A DNA stretch of 33,918 nt, from positions 1-33,918 of the forward strand of contig JAEEVA010000035.1 of NCBI GenBank assembly GCA_016286995.1, in the 5' to 3' direction. The notes beneath the pieces were generated by a model that had not been told where the DNA came from, did not search any database, and saw only the letters and a program-made list of their open reading frames with translations. This document shows, piece by piece, positions 1 through 7,522 of this stretch. The first letter of the stretch is position 1; each line of letters opens with the position of its first letter. Made by a program: the position numbers and the translations under genes. This DNA is from Prevotella sp. (GTDB lineage: Bacteria; Bacteroidota; Bacteroidia; Bacteroidales; Bacteroidaceae).

Positions 1-10
1 CATCCTTTTT

Positions 11-442
11 CTAAAAGTCACCCAATTTCTCAGGTTTGATGCTTATAAGCTTCGACGATGATTCCAGTAATTGTTTGGCATATCGCTTAAGCTCTGCATT
101 AGGTATGACCCCCTCTCCCTCACCACGGTCGTAGTTTTTGAATGTCATACGCATGGTGGAAATCTTGTCACCGTAAAGGTATGAAAAAATCTCCCATCCG
201 CGGTCTCTGACCGTGATACGGATGGTGTCAACGGCAGTTGATGTCATGACGACATTTTTCGGTACGTTGACGATTTCCACGGGAACCTTGATTTCCTGTT
301 CGTAGGTGTCGTTCAGGGTCATGAAGAGCCAGAACGATGCCGACAGGATCAGGAAGAACAAAAAGATGAGAAACTGCTTGTTTATATTGCTGAACAAGTA
401 GTTTTTAAGGGTTTGAAACAGGCTCATACCTTCCATCTCCAT
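11..442 (-). CDS. YbbR-like domain protein, short or truncated
   Basis: A 143-residue protein with a short cytoplasmic N-terminus, one membrane segment at about residues 21-42 (FLIFLFFLILSASFWLFM) and the start of a YbbR-like extracytoplasmic domain (YEQEIKVPVEIVNVPKNVV). YbbR/CdaR-type proteins are membrane-anchored; in Firmicutes CdaR regulates the diadenylate cyclase CdaA, but the Bacteroidales role is unclear. It follows yajC by 26 nt on the same strand, the usual Bacteroidales order nusB-yajC-ybbR, where coaE normally comes next. Family members in this phylum are usually above 300 residues, so a TAG after 143 residues, in a T/A-rich run, suggests a frameshift, a sequencing error or a truncation. 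Inserting one base before the stop would read on as F-x-E-K-G, but the window ends 10 nt later. Two internal Met codons near the start make the exact start uncertain. Confidence 0.72.
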   Translation of the reverse strand: MEMEGMSLFQTLKNYLFSNINKQFLIFLFFLILSASFWLFMTLNDTYEQEIKVPVEIVNVPKNVVMTSTAVDTIRITVRDRGWEIFSYLYGDKISTMRMTFKNYDRGEGEGVIPNAELKRYAKQLLESSSKLISIKPEKLGDF

Positions 443-468
443 CTTTTTGTTCTTATTCTAAAGTATTC

Positions 469-789
469 TTACTTCTGAGCAGGTGTACTCGACATGTCCT
501 TGTATACGTAGCTCTTGTCGACCTTGATGATGACGCCGTCGGCAATTTTCACCTCGATGATGCCATTGGCCAGGTCAATTTTCTTGACGGTGCCATAGAT
601 ACCGCCACCTGTTACTACTTCCGTACCTTCAGTCAGCGAGTTCTGGAAATTCTGAATTTCCTTCTGACGCTTCTGCTGCGGACGAATCATGAAGAAATAC
701 ATGATGGCAAAGATAGCCACCATCATAATGATGAAACTCATGCTACCGCCACCTTGTGCGGACTGGGCTGCTAAAATAATCTGTGTCAT
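469..789 (-). CDS. yajC: Sec translocon accessory subunit YajC
   Basis: This 106-residue protein has the YajC architecture: a short N-terminus with a Gly/Ser stretch, one membrane helix at about residues 18-35 (SFIIMMVAIFAIMYFFMIRPQQKRQKE), the diagnostic basic motif MIRPQQKRQKE just after it, and a small cytoplasmic domain (EGTEVVTGGGIYGTVKKID). YajC associates with SecDF-YidC at the inner membrane and assists protein export. Its length matches the family (about 85-115). It lies 52 nt downstream of nusB and 26 nt upstream of the ybbR-like gene on the same strand, so all three probably share the nusB promoter. The start at 789 is the only Met that keeps the whole N-terminus. Confidence 0.95.
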   Translation of the reverse strand: MTQIILAAQSAQGGGSMSFIIMMVAIFAIMYFFMIRPQQKRQKEIQNFQNSLTEGTEVVTGGGIYGTVKKIDLANGIIEVKIADGVIIKVDKSYVYKDMSSTPAQK

Positions 790-804
790 GTTAATTTAAA
801 TATA

Positions 805-825
805 ACTATTTACTATTTACTGTTT
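805..825. repeat. Heptanucleotide repeat, nusB-yajC junction
   Basis: Three 7-nt units (ACTATTT, ACTATTT, ACTGTTT) lie in the 52-nt gap between the nusB stop and the yajC start. This is one of the smallest members of the heptad-repeat family seen across the window. Inside an operon gap it would be transcribed. Confidence 0.7.
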
Positions 826-841
826 CTAACCTTTTTATCTT

Positions 842-1780
842 TTATTTTCTCTCCTCCATGTGCTTCAAGAGCCTTCCTGTCGTGATAAGGTGGCGGGCAA
901 TGGCGTCGAGCATGCCGTTGATATAGCCGGCGCTGCGTGGGGTTGAGTAGAGCTTGGCAATCTCCACATATTCGTTGATAGTGACATTGACTGGTATGGA
1001 CGGGAAGGTCATCATCTCGGCGATGGCTATCTGCATGATGACGATGTCCATATAGGCCAGACGTGAAAAATCCCAGTTGCGCGATGCTTCGCTCATGTAG
1101 TGCTGGTATTCGTCTCCGTTCATGATGGTGGCTCGGAACAGCTTGCGGGCAAAGTCCTTATCCTCTTCAGAGTCATATTCAGGCAGCAGTTCCTGCGATG
1201 CCTTGTTTTTCTCGTCGAAGCGCTTGATGGTCTTCAGTACAAACGAGTCGACAATTTCCTTGTCGTCATTCCAGTACAGGCTTTGCTCCTCCAATAGGGT
1301 GTCCAGATCGGGATTGTTTTCTATCAGTGTGCGATACAACTTGCGCCATACCTCGCGGTCGGCAGCATAGTTATCCTCACCTGAAGCCATGTAGTCCTGG
1401 TATATCTCACTGTCTGTAATCAGCGTATACATCTTTTTCAGGAACTCCGGTTCGTCGTCCCAGTTTTTCTTTTGCGCCTCCAGAAAATCGTTCAGCATCT
1501 TATTCTGCTCCACCTGCAGGGCAAAGCGGTTGTATGCAAAACGTTGCGACGGCATGGGCGTACCTTCGCGTTTGGCTCTCGACTCTGCCACCTCCAAATG
1601 GCGGCGTGCCTCACGGGTGATGCCAACGATGAGCGCCAGCAAATAATTGTACATGTCGTATGCTTTCGACAGGCTGAACATCAGTTCCTTCTCTGCTGAG
1701 TCGATGTTCTTGCTGCCGTTCTGATAGTACGCATAGGTTAACTGGACTGTCTTGGTCCTAATCAATTCTCTGTTAATCAT
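842..1780 (-). CDS. nusB: Transcription antitermination factor NusB, long Bacteroidetes form
   Basis: A 312-residue protein whose C-terminal half (about 170-305) carries the NusB fold. The helical tail motif RNWDFSRLAYMDIVIMQIAI, then MTFPSIPVNVTINEYVEIAKLYSTPRSAGYINGMLDAI, matches the conserved NusB end (D-ILR-A-EL, P--V-INEAVELAK-F, FVNGVLD). NusB binds boxA RNA with S10 (NusE) in rRNA antitermination complexes. Classical NusB has about 140 residues; Bacteroidetes forms have about 300 with an N-terminal helical extension (MINRELIRTKTVQLTYAYYQ), as here, so the length is normal for the phylum. It is the first gene of nusB-yajC-ybbR and is preceded by a TACCTTTG promoter element 37 nt upstream of the ATG. 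Confidence 0.95.
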   Translation of the reverse strand: MINRELIRTKTVQLTYAYYQNGSKNIDSAEKELMFSLSKAYDMYNYLLALIVGITREARRHLEVAESRAKREGTPMPSQRFAYNRFALQVEQNKMLNDFLEAQKKNWDDEPEFLKKMYTLITDSEIYQDYMASGEDNYAADREVWRKLYRTLIENNPDLDTLLEEQSLYWNDDKEIVDSFVLKTIKRFDEKNKASQELLPEYDSEEDKDFARKLFRATIMNGDEYQHYMSEASRNWDFSRLAYMDIVIMQIAIAEMMTFPSIPVNVTINEYVEIAKLYSTPRSAGYINGMLDAIARHLITTGRLLKHMEERK

Positions 1781-1817
1781 AACTTCATTTCTTTCGCTTT
1801 GATACTCTTATCAACTG

Positions 1818-1825
1818 CAAAGGTA
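1818..1825 (-). promoter_or_regulatory. -7 element of nusB promoter
   Basis: TACCTTTG on the minus strand (followed by C), 37 nt before the nusB ATG, matches the Bacteroidetes -7 consensus TAnnTTTG. The expected -33 position, 20 nt further upstream, falls in the AAAAATT repeat array and reads TTTT rather than TTTG. A 25-nt block containing this element (1815-1839) recurs exactly at the rplY promoter (30624-30648). Confidence 0.75.
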
Positions 1826-1830
1826 CGAAG

Positions 1831-1858
1831 AAAAATTAAAAATTAAAAATTAAAAATT
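1831..1858. repeat. Perfect heptanucleotide array (AAAAATT)x4
   Basis: Four perfect head-to-tail copies of AAAAATT followed by a further A run. The array sits immediately upstream of the nusB -7 element and occupies the -33 region, so copy number could alter promoter strength. A degenerate T-rich run continues to the lrp stop codon at 1916, with TTTTAC or TTTTCA cores at 1891, 1899, 1905 and 1913. Confidence 0.9.
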
Positions 1859-1915
1859 AAAAAAATGCTTCTGCACTCTCTTTTTTATCTTTTTACCCTT
1901 TTACTTTTCAACTTT

Positions 1916-2380
1916 TCACAGGTTGATGCCGTAGTTTTGCTTGATTTCGTTCATGACGAAGGTACTCTCAATGGAGCTGAGGCTGTCTATTTCACCCAGT
2001 TTGTTGAGCACAAATTCCTGATACTGCTTCATGTCCTTCGCGCGAACCTTTAATAGATAGTCGTAGGCACCACTGGTGTTGTAGCACTCTGTTACTTCTG
2101 GAATGCGCATGATGCGACGGGTAAAGCTGTCGGCAATTTCGTGGTTAATCTGCTTCAGTTTCACCTTGCAGAACACTTGCAGGCCCAGTCCGAGCTTTTC
2201 TGGGTCGAGTATGGCTACATACTTTTTGATATACCCTTTCTTTTCCAGTCTTTTCTGGCGTTCGAAGACTGGTGTGGGAGTCAGATGAACGGCATCGGCC
2301 AACTCCTTAGTGGTCAATTTCGCATTCTTTTGCAGCGTTTTCAATATCTGCAAGTCAATTTCGTCTAAGATTTCTGCCAT
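1916..2380 (-). CDS. Lrp/AsnC family transcriptional regulator
   Basis: A 154-residue protein of full family length. Residues 1-60 form the AsnC-type winged helix-turn-helix (LDEIDLQILKTLQKNAKLTTKELADAVHLTPTPVFERQKRLEKKGYIKKY), and residues 65-145 form the RAM ligand-binding/oligomerisation domain (QVFCKVKLKQ, PEVTECYNTSGAYDYLLKVRAKDMKQYQEFV). Such proteins sense amino acids and control amino-acid metabolism genes. The gene diverges from metH and the two promoters abut, so control of metH and autoregulation are reasonable inferences, but the effector cannot be read from the sequence. The leader is about 80 nt. The stop codon lies in a T-rich repetitive run shared with the downstream AAAAATT array. 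Confidence 0.93.
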   Translation of the reverse strand: MAEILDEIDLQILKTLQKNAKLTTKELADAVHLTPTPVFERQKRLEKKGYIKKYVAILDPEKLGLGLQVFCKVKLKQINHEIADSFTRRIMRIPEVTECYNTSGAYDYLLKVRAKDMKQYQEFVLNKLGEIDSLSSIESTFVMNEIKQNYGINL

Positions 2381-2465
2381 TATTTACCTTCTTTACTTTT
2401 TAGAGTTTTATTCTATTTATAGGCATTTACATCCGTTTTCTTGGAATGATTGTCTGTTTCGGGTG

Positions 2466-2497
2466 CAAATATAGGAAAATTTTCTGAATTATGCAAA
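2466..2497 (-). promoter_or_regulatory. lrp promoter (-7 and -33)
   Basis: On the minus strand, TATATTTG (2466-2473) matches TAnnTTTG and TTTG (2494-2497) lies exactly 20 nt upstream, the spacing found at the other good promoters here. The -33 box is 3 nt from the -33 box of the divergent metH promoter (2501-2504). A 10-nt palindrome GAAAATTTTC (2475-2484) lies between the lrp elements and is a candidate binding site. Confidence 0.82.
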
Positions 2498-2500
2498 ATG

Positions 2501-2532
2501 TTTGGTAAATATCGCCAATATTCGTATCTTTG
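2501..2532 (+). promoter_or_regulatory. metH promoter (-33 and -7), almost no leader
   Basis: TTTG (2501-2504), 20 nt spacer, TATCTTTG (2525-2532), followed by C. The metH ATG at 2543 is only 10 nt after the -7 box, so the message would have a very short leader or none (a second in-frame ATG at 2552 would leave 19 nt). The promoter lies inside the upstream open extension of the metH frame, which excludes the start at 2450. Confidence 0.85.
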
Positions 2533-2542
2533 CAGGTCGAAA

Positions 2543-5500
2543 ATGAATAAAATGGATATCGTAGAACGTTTACGACAACGAATACTGATTCTTGATGGAG
2601 CGATGGGTACTAAGATTCAGTCAATGGGACTGATGCCTGAACACTACCATCAGGGACGCTTTGCCCAGTGGCCAGTATCGCTGACAGGCAATAATGATGT
2701 GCTTTGTCTGACGGCCCCGGACGTCATTGGCGATATTCATCGACAGTATATCGAGGCAGGGGCTGACATCATCACTACCAATACTTTCTCATCTAACCGC
2801 ATCAGCCAGCACGAATATGGTTGCGAGGAGATGGCAAGTGAGATGGCATATGAAGGAGCAAGGATTGCCAAACAGGTGGCCGATGCCTTCTGCCTTCATT
2901 CTTCTGCCTTCAGCCGTCAGATTTATGTGGCAGGCTCGATGGGACCTACATCGAGGTCGCTGTCGTTAGCCTCCGATATGAATAATCCTGGTTTTCGCAG
3001 TACGTCTTTCGACGAAATGGCGGCCGCTTACTATGAACAGGCCAAGGCGCTGGTGAATGGTGGTGTTGACCTGCTCCTGATAGAAACCTGTTTCGATGCG
3101 TTGAACACCAAAGCTGCACTTTATGCCATCCAGCAAATCAACGAAGAAACAGGTAAAGAGATGCCAGTCATGGTTTCGGCAACCATCAATGACCGCAGTG
3201 GTCGAACATTGACAGGACAGACCCTTGAAGCATTCTTTGTTAGTATCAGCCACTATCCTCACCTGTTGAGCTTTGGCTTGAACTGTTCGTTTGGTGTCAC
3301 CGACTTGCGTCCTTTCGTGGAACAGCTGTCGAGTCGTATTCCGGTCTATCTGTCGTTATATCCCAATGCCGGACTGCCTAACGAGATGGGTGAGTATGAC
3401 GAGTTGCCAAACTATACTGCAAGTCATCTGCGCCAGATGGCTGAGGATGGTCTGCTGAATATTGCCGGGGGCTGCTGTGGTACCAATGAAGAACATATCC
3501 GTGCCATCAGTGACGCCCTCAAAGACATCAAGCCTCGCCAGTTGCCCGACGCAGATCATCGTATGTGGTTGTCTGGACTCGAACCGCTGTTGGTAGACAA
3601 AGTGACGCAGAATTTTACCAATGTAGGCGAGCGTACTAATGTGGCTGGCTCGCGGAAGTTTGCCCGTCTGATTGCTGAGAAGAAATACGAAGAGGCTATG
3701 ACCGTTGCCCGCCATCAGATTGAAGGCGGTGCCTCCATCATCGATATTAACATGGATGATGCCATGCTCGACAGTCAGCAGGAGATGCAGACCTTCTGCC
3801 GCTATATTGCCAACGACCCTGCGGTATGTCGTTCTGTCTTGATGATTGACTCATCCGATTGGGACACTATTCTGGCAGGTTTGAAGAATGCACAAGGCAA
3901 ATGCATCGTTAACTCCATCAGTCTGAAAAACGGTGAGGAGAGTTTTATCAGCAAGGCCAGGGAATTGCGCCGTCTGGGAGCTGCAGTGGTAGTGATGGCT
4001 TTCGACGAGGAGGGGCAGGCTACAACCTATGAGCGCAAGATTACCATCGCAGCGCGAGCCTATCAATTGTTGACAGACATTGGATTCCCTGCCCAGGACA
4101 TCATCTTCGACGTTAACATCCTCTCTGTGGGAACGGGATTGAAGGAACACCAGGCCTATGGTGTGGATTTCATTCGTGCCGTGGCGTGGATTAAGCAACA
4201 CCTGCCTTTGGCTAAGACCAGTGGTGGCGTGAGCAACCTGTCATTCAGTTTCCGGGGAAATAATAAGGTTCGCGAGGCAATGCACTCCGTATTCCTCTAT
4301 CATGCTATCCGTGCCGGACTGGATATGGCCATCGTCAATCCTGGCATGCTTCAGGTTTACGACGACATTGATCCCACACTGTTGAAAGTCGTAGAGGACG
4401 TTATTCTGAACACAGATGACGGTGCTACTGAGCGTCTGATTTCCCATGCTGCAACGATGCTTGCCGATGCTGCCGCTGTGCCTGTTGGTGCCAGCGGGAT
4501 AGTGGATTCCTGGCGTACCAAGAGTATTGAGGAGCGTCTAGCCTATGCCCTGAGCAAGGGTGTGAGCGAACATTTGGCAGAGGACATCCCTGAGGCAATG
4601 CAGAAATATGGCCGTCCCATCGACGTGATAGAACAGCCGCTGATGCAGGCAATGGAACACATTGGCCAACTATTTGGCGAAGGTAAGATGTTCTTGCCGC
4701 AGGTGGTGAAGTCTGCCAAGGTCATGAAAGATGCCGTGGCCATTCTGCAACCCTACATTGACGCGGAAGGAGGAACGGAAAAGGAGGGTCGTCCCTGTGT
4801 GGTACTGGCTACCGCTAATGGCGACGTACACGACATTGGTAAGAATATCGTGAGCATCGTGCTGACCTGTAATGGCTTTGAGGTGATCGACCTCGGTGTG
4901 ATGGTACCCAACGAAACTATCCTTGAAGAGACAAAGAAGCGCAAACCATGTATGGTCGGCATCAGTGGACTGATTACCCCCTCACTGAAGGAGATGGAAC
5001 AACTCTGTATACTCTTCCAGCGTCAAGGGCTGCGGGTGCCTATCGTGGTGGGTGGTGCCACCACATCGGCAGTACATACAGCGGTCAGACTGGCACCGCT
5101 CTATGAGGGATGCGTAGTCTATGGAGGCGATGCCTCGCAGACCTCCCTGTTGGCCAAGCACCTGCAGATGGATGCTGCGACGACGATAGCCCAGATTCAG
5201 ACCGAACAACAGACCTTGCGTGATGCCTATGAGGAACATCATGCCCCACTGACTCCGTACGATGAGGCTAACAGCAAGGCTCCACACTTCGAACCCTATC
5301 TATCAGACTTCATCCCTCAGCCTTCAGACATCACCCCTCACCCCTCAGACCTCATCCCTCTCATCGACTGGCGCATGTTCCTGCTATTCTGGGGCTTCAA
5401 GGGCGAGACGCTCCAACAGCTGTTGGTGAATCCGGAGGCCGAACGTACCCTGAAGGAAGGCAAGGAATACCTGCAACGAGCCATCGAGCAGGACAGCATC

Positions 5501-6109
5501 GAGGTGAAAGCGCTGTTACGCTTCATGCCTGCAACACGCCAAGGTAATGACATTGTGCTCACTGGTCTTGCCAGCGAGCAGCAAGTTATTCTCCCCATGC
5601 TGCGCAGTCAGAGTGCTGCCGGCCATTACCAGTGTCTGGCTGACTACTTCGACAGTGAGAAAGCCAGTCCGCTGGGACTCTTTACGATTGTGTGCCAGCC
5701 GAAAGCACAACTCAGCGACGAAGCAGAACGTTTGATGAGCCACGCCATTTGTGCCCGTCTGACTGAGGCTTGCGCTGAATGGCTCCAACAGTCCATTCTC
5801 CATTCTCCATTCTCCATTCACCATTCTCTCCGCGTTGCCTTTGGCTATGCCACCTGTCCAGACCATTCGCTGAAACGCATCGTATTCGATTTGCTCGATG
5901 CTGAGCGTCAGTTGGGTGTCATACTTACAGACCACTATTCCATCCAGCCCTCGACAGCCATCTGTGGACTGTTCATTTGTCACCCCGAGGCTCGCTATTT
6001 CCCTGTGGGACGCATTGACAATGTCCAGTTGACTGACTACTGTCAGCGACGTGGCATTAGTATGACCGAAGGTGAACAACTGCTTTCGAAATACATTGCA
6101 AAGAAATAA
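2543..6109 (+). CDS. metH: Cobalamin-dependent methionine synthase
   Basis: A 1188-residue protein that transfers a methyl group from 5-methyl-THF to homocysteine via cobalamin. Domains in order: homocysteine/zinc barrel (about 5-325; LILDGAMGTKIQ, zinc cysteines C248 in NCSFG and C311/C312 in GGCCGT); pterin-binding barrel (about 355-610; NVGERTNVAGSRKF); cobalamin cap and Rossmann domain (about 640-880; DVHDIG with cobalt-ligand H763); and reactivation domain (about 945-1188; RVAFGYATCPDHS, SIQPSTAICGLFICHPEARYF). The start was set at 2543 because a promoter occupies the upstream part of the frame; M at 2552 is also possible. Two in-frame heptanucleotide arrays encode odd linkers: about residues 921-940 (PSDxI repeats) and 1084-1095 (SILHSPFSIHHS), the second just before the SAM-binding R-x-x-x-GY motif. 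metF follows after 43 nt. Confidence 0.97.
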   Translation: MNKMDIVERLRQRILILDGAMGTKIQSMGLMPEHYHQGRFAQWPVSLTGNNDVLCLTAPDVIGDIHRQYIEAGADIITTNTFSSNRISQHEYGCEEMASEMAYEGARIAKQVADAFCLHSSAFSRQIYVAGSMGPTSRSLSLASDMNNPGFRSTSFDEMAAAYYEQAKALVNGGVDLLLIETCFDALNTKAALYAIQQINEETGKEMPVMVSATINDRSGRTLTGQTLEAFFVSISHYPHLLSFGLNCSFGVTDLRPFVEQLSSRIPVYLSLYPNAGLPNEMGEYDELPNYTASHLRQMAEDGLLNIAGGCCGTNEEHIRAISDALKDIKPRQLPDADHRMWLSGLEPLLVDKVTQNFTNVGERTNVAGSRKFARLIAEKKYEEAMTVARHQIEGGASIIDINMDDAMLDSQQEMQTFCRYIANDPAVCRSVLMIDSSDWDTILAGLKNAQGKCIVNSISLKNGEESFISKARELRRLGAAVVVMAFDEEGQATTYERKITIAARAYQLLTDIGFPAQDIIFDVNILSVGTGLKEHQAYGVDFIRAVAWIKQHLPLAKTSGGVSNLSFSFRGNNKVREAMHSVFLYHAIRAGLDMAIVNPGMLQVYDDIDPTLLKVVEDVILNTDDGATERLISHAATMLADAAAVPVGASGIVDSWRTKSIEERLAYALSKGVSEHLAEDIPEAMQKYGRPIDVIEQPLMQAMEHIGQLFGEGKMFLPQVVKSAKVMKDAVAILQPYIDAEGGTEKEGRPCVVLATANGDVHDIGKNIVSIVLTCNGFEVIDLGVMVPNETILEETKKRKPCMVGISGLITPSLKEMEQLCILFQRQGLRVPIVVGGATTSAVHTAVRLAPLYEGCVVYGGDASQTSLLAKHLQMDAATTIAQIQTEQQTLRDAYEEHHAPLTPYDEANSKAPHFEPYLSDFIPQPSDITPHPSDLIPLIDWRMFLLFWGFKGETLQQLLVNPEAERTLKEGKEYLQRAIEQDSIEVKALLRFMPATRQGNDIVLTGLASEQQVILPMLRSQSAAGHYQCLADYFDSEKASPLGLFTIVCQPKAQLSDEAERLMSHAICARLTEACAEWLQQSILHSPFSIHHSLRVAFGYATCPDHSLKRIVFDLLDAERQLGVILTDHYSIQPSTAICGLFICHPEARYFPVGRIDNVQLTDYCQRRGISMTEGEQLLSKYIAKK
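5303..5358 (+). repeat. In-frame heptad array TCANNNN x8 in metH
   Basis: TCA recurs at 5303, 5310, 5317, 5324, 5331, 5338, 5345 and 5352, exactly every 7 nt. Typical units are TCAGACC and TCACCCC. Because three units equal 21 nt, translation gives a heptapeptide repeat of the form PSDxIxP at residues about 921-939, in the linker between the cobalamin and reactivation domains. Confidence 0.9.
5792..5826 (+). repeat. In-frame heptad array TCCATTC x5 in metH
   Basis: Four perfect TCCATTC units and one ACCATTC. At 35 nt the array is not a multiple of 3, so gain or loss of one unit would shift the metH frame. It encodes SILHSPFSIHHS just upstream of the SAM-binding motif of the reactivation domain. 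Confidence 0.92.
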
Positions 6110-6152
6110 TTCGTCATAACGAGATATACCGTAACAACGTAATAAGAAGAAC

Positions 6153-7109
6153 ATGAAAGTTATCGACATTATCAATAGTTCGCAAAGACCCTTCGCCAGT
6201 TTTGAACTCGTGCCACCCCTCAAGGGTAGCGACGTCAGCCGACTTTACGACAGCATCGACCCGCTGATGCAGTTCCAACCGCCATTCATCAATGTCACCT
6301 GCCATCGTGACGAAGTGGAGTACGTGCCCAATACCGACGGCACATATAAAAAGATGACACTGGCCAAGCGTCCCAGTACGATAGCCATTGTGGCAGCCAT
6401 CATGCGTTGCTATCCCAATCTGGAGATCGTGCCTCATGTCATCTGTGGCGGGGCTTCGCAGTCACGTGTCGAAAGCGAACTGCTCGACCTCCATTTCCTG
6501 GGCATTCAGAATGTTGTGGCCCTTCGCGGTGATGCCATCCCTGGTCAGCGCTTCTTTATTCCCGAACCTGATGGTTTCAGTCATAGCGCCGAACTCGTGG
6601 CGATGATTCATCGCCTGAACCACGGCCAGTATCTGGACCCAACGGTCAAACAGGGACTCTCTACCGATTTCTGTGTGGGTGTGGCAGCCTATCCTGAGAA
6701 ACATTTCGAGGCGGCTAATCTGGATGTCGACATACAACACCTGAAAGAAAAGGTGCAGGCTGGTGCTGACTATATTGTCACTCAGATGTTCTTCGACAAT
6801 CAGCAGTTTTTCCGTTTTGTAGACCGGTTGCGTCAGGCAGGCATTACCGTTCCTGTCATCCCAGGGCTGAAACCCATCTCCAGCCAGCGACAGGTCAATC
6901 TCTTGCCACGCTCCTTCCATATAGACATTCCGCAGGAACTTGTCAGCGAGCTCAACAAGGCTAAGACCGCCGATGCAGCCTATCAGGTTGGCATTGAATG
7001 GGCCATCCAACAGAGTCGTGACTTGTTGGCTCATGGTGTGCCAGCTATACATTATTATACTATGGCAAAGACCGATAATGTGTGTCAAATCGTTAGGGAA
7101 GCGTTTTGA
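6153..7109 (+). CDS. metF: 5,10-methylenetetrahydrofolate reductase
   Basis: A 318-residue TIM-barrel flavoenzyme that reduces methylene-THF to methyl-THF, the methyl donor for MetH. Recognisable segments are the N-terminal FASFELVPPLKG (conserved catalytic Glu), PPFINVTCHRDE, VPHVICGGASQSRVESELLDLHFLGIQNVVALRGD, the acceptor-site region FCVGVAAYPEKHFEA, and GADYIVTQMFFDNQQFFRFVDRLRQAGITVPVIPGLKPI. The length fits the bacterial family (about 290-320). The gene lies 43 nt after metH with no promoter between, so metH-metF is probably one operon supplying and using methyl-THF. An 8-nt-period repeat array starts 2 nt after the stop. Confidence 0.96.
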   Translation: MKVIDIINSSQRPFASFELVPPLKGSDVSRLYDSIDPLMQFQPPFINVTCHRDEVEYVPNTDGTYKKMTLAKRPSTIAIVAAIMRCYPNLEIVPHVICGGASQSRVESELLDLHFLGIQNVVALRGDAIPGQRFFIPEPDGFSHSAELVAMIHRLNHGQYLDPTVKQGLSTDFCVGVAAYPEKHFEAANLDVDIQHLKEKVQAGADYIVTQMFFDNQQFFRFVDRLRQAGITVPVIPGLKPISSQRQVNLLPRSFHIDIPQELVSELNKAKTADAAYQVGIEWAIQQSRDLLAHGVPAIHYYTMAKTDNVCQIVREAF

Positions 7110-7111
7110 AC

Positions 7112-7159
7112 GAAGAATTGAAGAATTGAAGAGTTGAAAAATTGAAGAATTGAAGAATA
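7112..7159. repeat. Octanucleotide array GAAGAATT x6, metF 3' flank
   Basis: Six 8-nt units, mostly GAAGAATT with GAAGAGTT, GAAAAATT and GAAGAATA variants, beginning 2 nt after the metF stop codon. Purine-rich on the plus strand. The period is 8, unlike the heptads elsewhere. Confidence 0.88.
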
Positions 7160-7313
7160 AGAGAATAAAACCATTGGAAATCGTTTCAATTCCTGTCTAA
7201 AAATCCCCATTTTAGAGAATTATTCTGTTAAGACTGGCTTTTGGAGAGTTAATTAGAATAATCGCAAGGTTAAAGTAAGATAATTAGGAATATCTTCTGG
7301 ATTTCAATAGAAA

Positions 7314-7345
7314 TTTGGAGGATATTTCTTTTTGCCGTACCTTTG
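7314..7345 (+). promoter_or_regulatory. metY promoter (-33 and -7)
   Basis: TTTG (7314-7317), 20 nt, TACCTTTG (7338-7345). The core GCCGTACCTTTGCA is identical to that of the cysK promoter, suggesting co-regulation of the two sulfhydrylase genes. The leader to the metY ATG is about 170 nt. The 7160-7313 stretch upstream shows no gene. Confidence 0.88.
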
Positions 7346-7356
7346 CACCGTCGAAA

Positions 7357-7414
7357 AGACAGAATAACAAATAAAAAAGACAGATTAACAAAATAACAAA
7401 TAAAAAAAGACAGA
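7357..7414 (+). repeat. AGACAGA repeats in metY leader
   Basis: AGACAGA occurs at 7357, 7378 and 7408, each followed by a variant of (A/T)(A/T)AACAAATAAA. The copies are 21 and 30 nt apart in the A-rich first half of the metY leader. No stable hairpin is evident, so an A-rich standby or S1-type loading region is more likely than a structured riboswitch. Confidence 0.75.
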
Positions 7415-7439
7415 TCAACAATAATAATATGTTAATATG

Positions 7440-7505
7440 TTATTATGTCTAAAATAAAAAGTTATTATGTCTAAAAAGAAAAGATAATATGTCAAATTTA
7501 AAATA
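7440..7505 (+). repeat. Three 22-nt start-like repeats with micro-ORFs in metY leader
   Basis: ATGTC(T/A) recurs at 7445, 7467 and 7489, exactly 22 nt apart, in a unit resembling the metY start (ATGAGTAAGAAG). The short ORFs read MSKIKSYYV (7445-7474), MSKKKR (7467-7487) and MSNLK (7489-7506); metY starts MSKKNY at 7523. The first overlaps the second by 8 nt, and the second stops 1 nt before the third. Two further ATGs (7429, 7437) also give 6-7 codon ORFs. Confidence 0.82.
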
Positions 7506-7522
7506 AAAGAAAGGATAAGATT

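Noticed and set aside
2450..2542. Upstream start for metH adding 31 residues
   Set aside because: The added stretch contains the metH -7 and -33 elements and is not MetH-like; homology begins at the 2543/2552 Met.
2533..2542. Cobalamin riboswitch before metH
   Set aside because: Only about 10 nt separate the -7 box from the start, so there is no room for an aptamer.
7357..7505. CRISPR-like array
   Set aside because: Repeats are short, adjacent and degenerate without unique spacers, and no cas genes are present.
7346..7522. SAM riboswitch in the metY leader
   Set aside because: A long leader before a methionine gene raised the question, but the sequence is A-rich and repetitive with no paired arms or conserved SAM-aptamer pattern that I can see. 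A covariance-model search would settle it.
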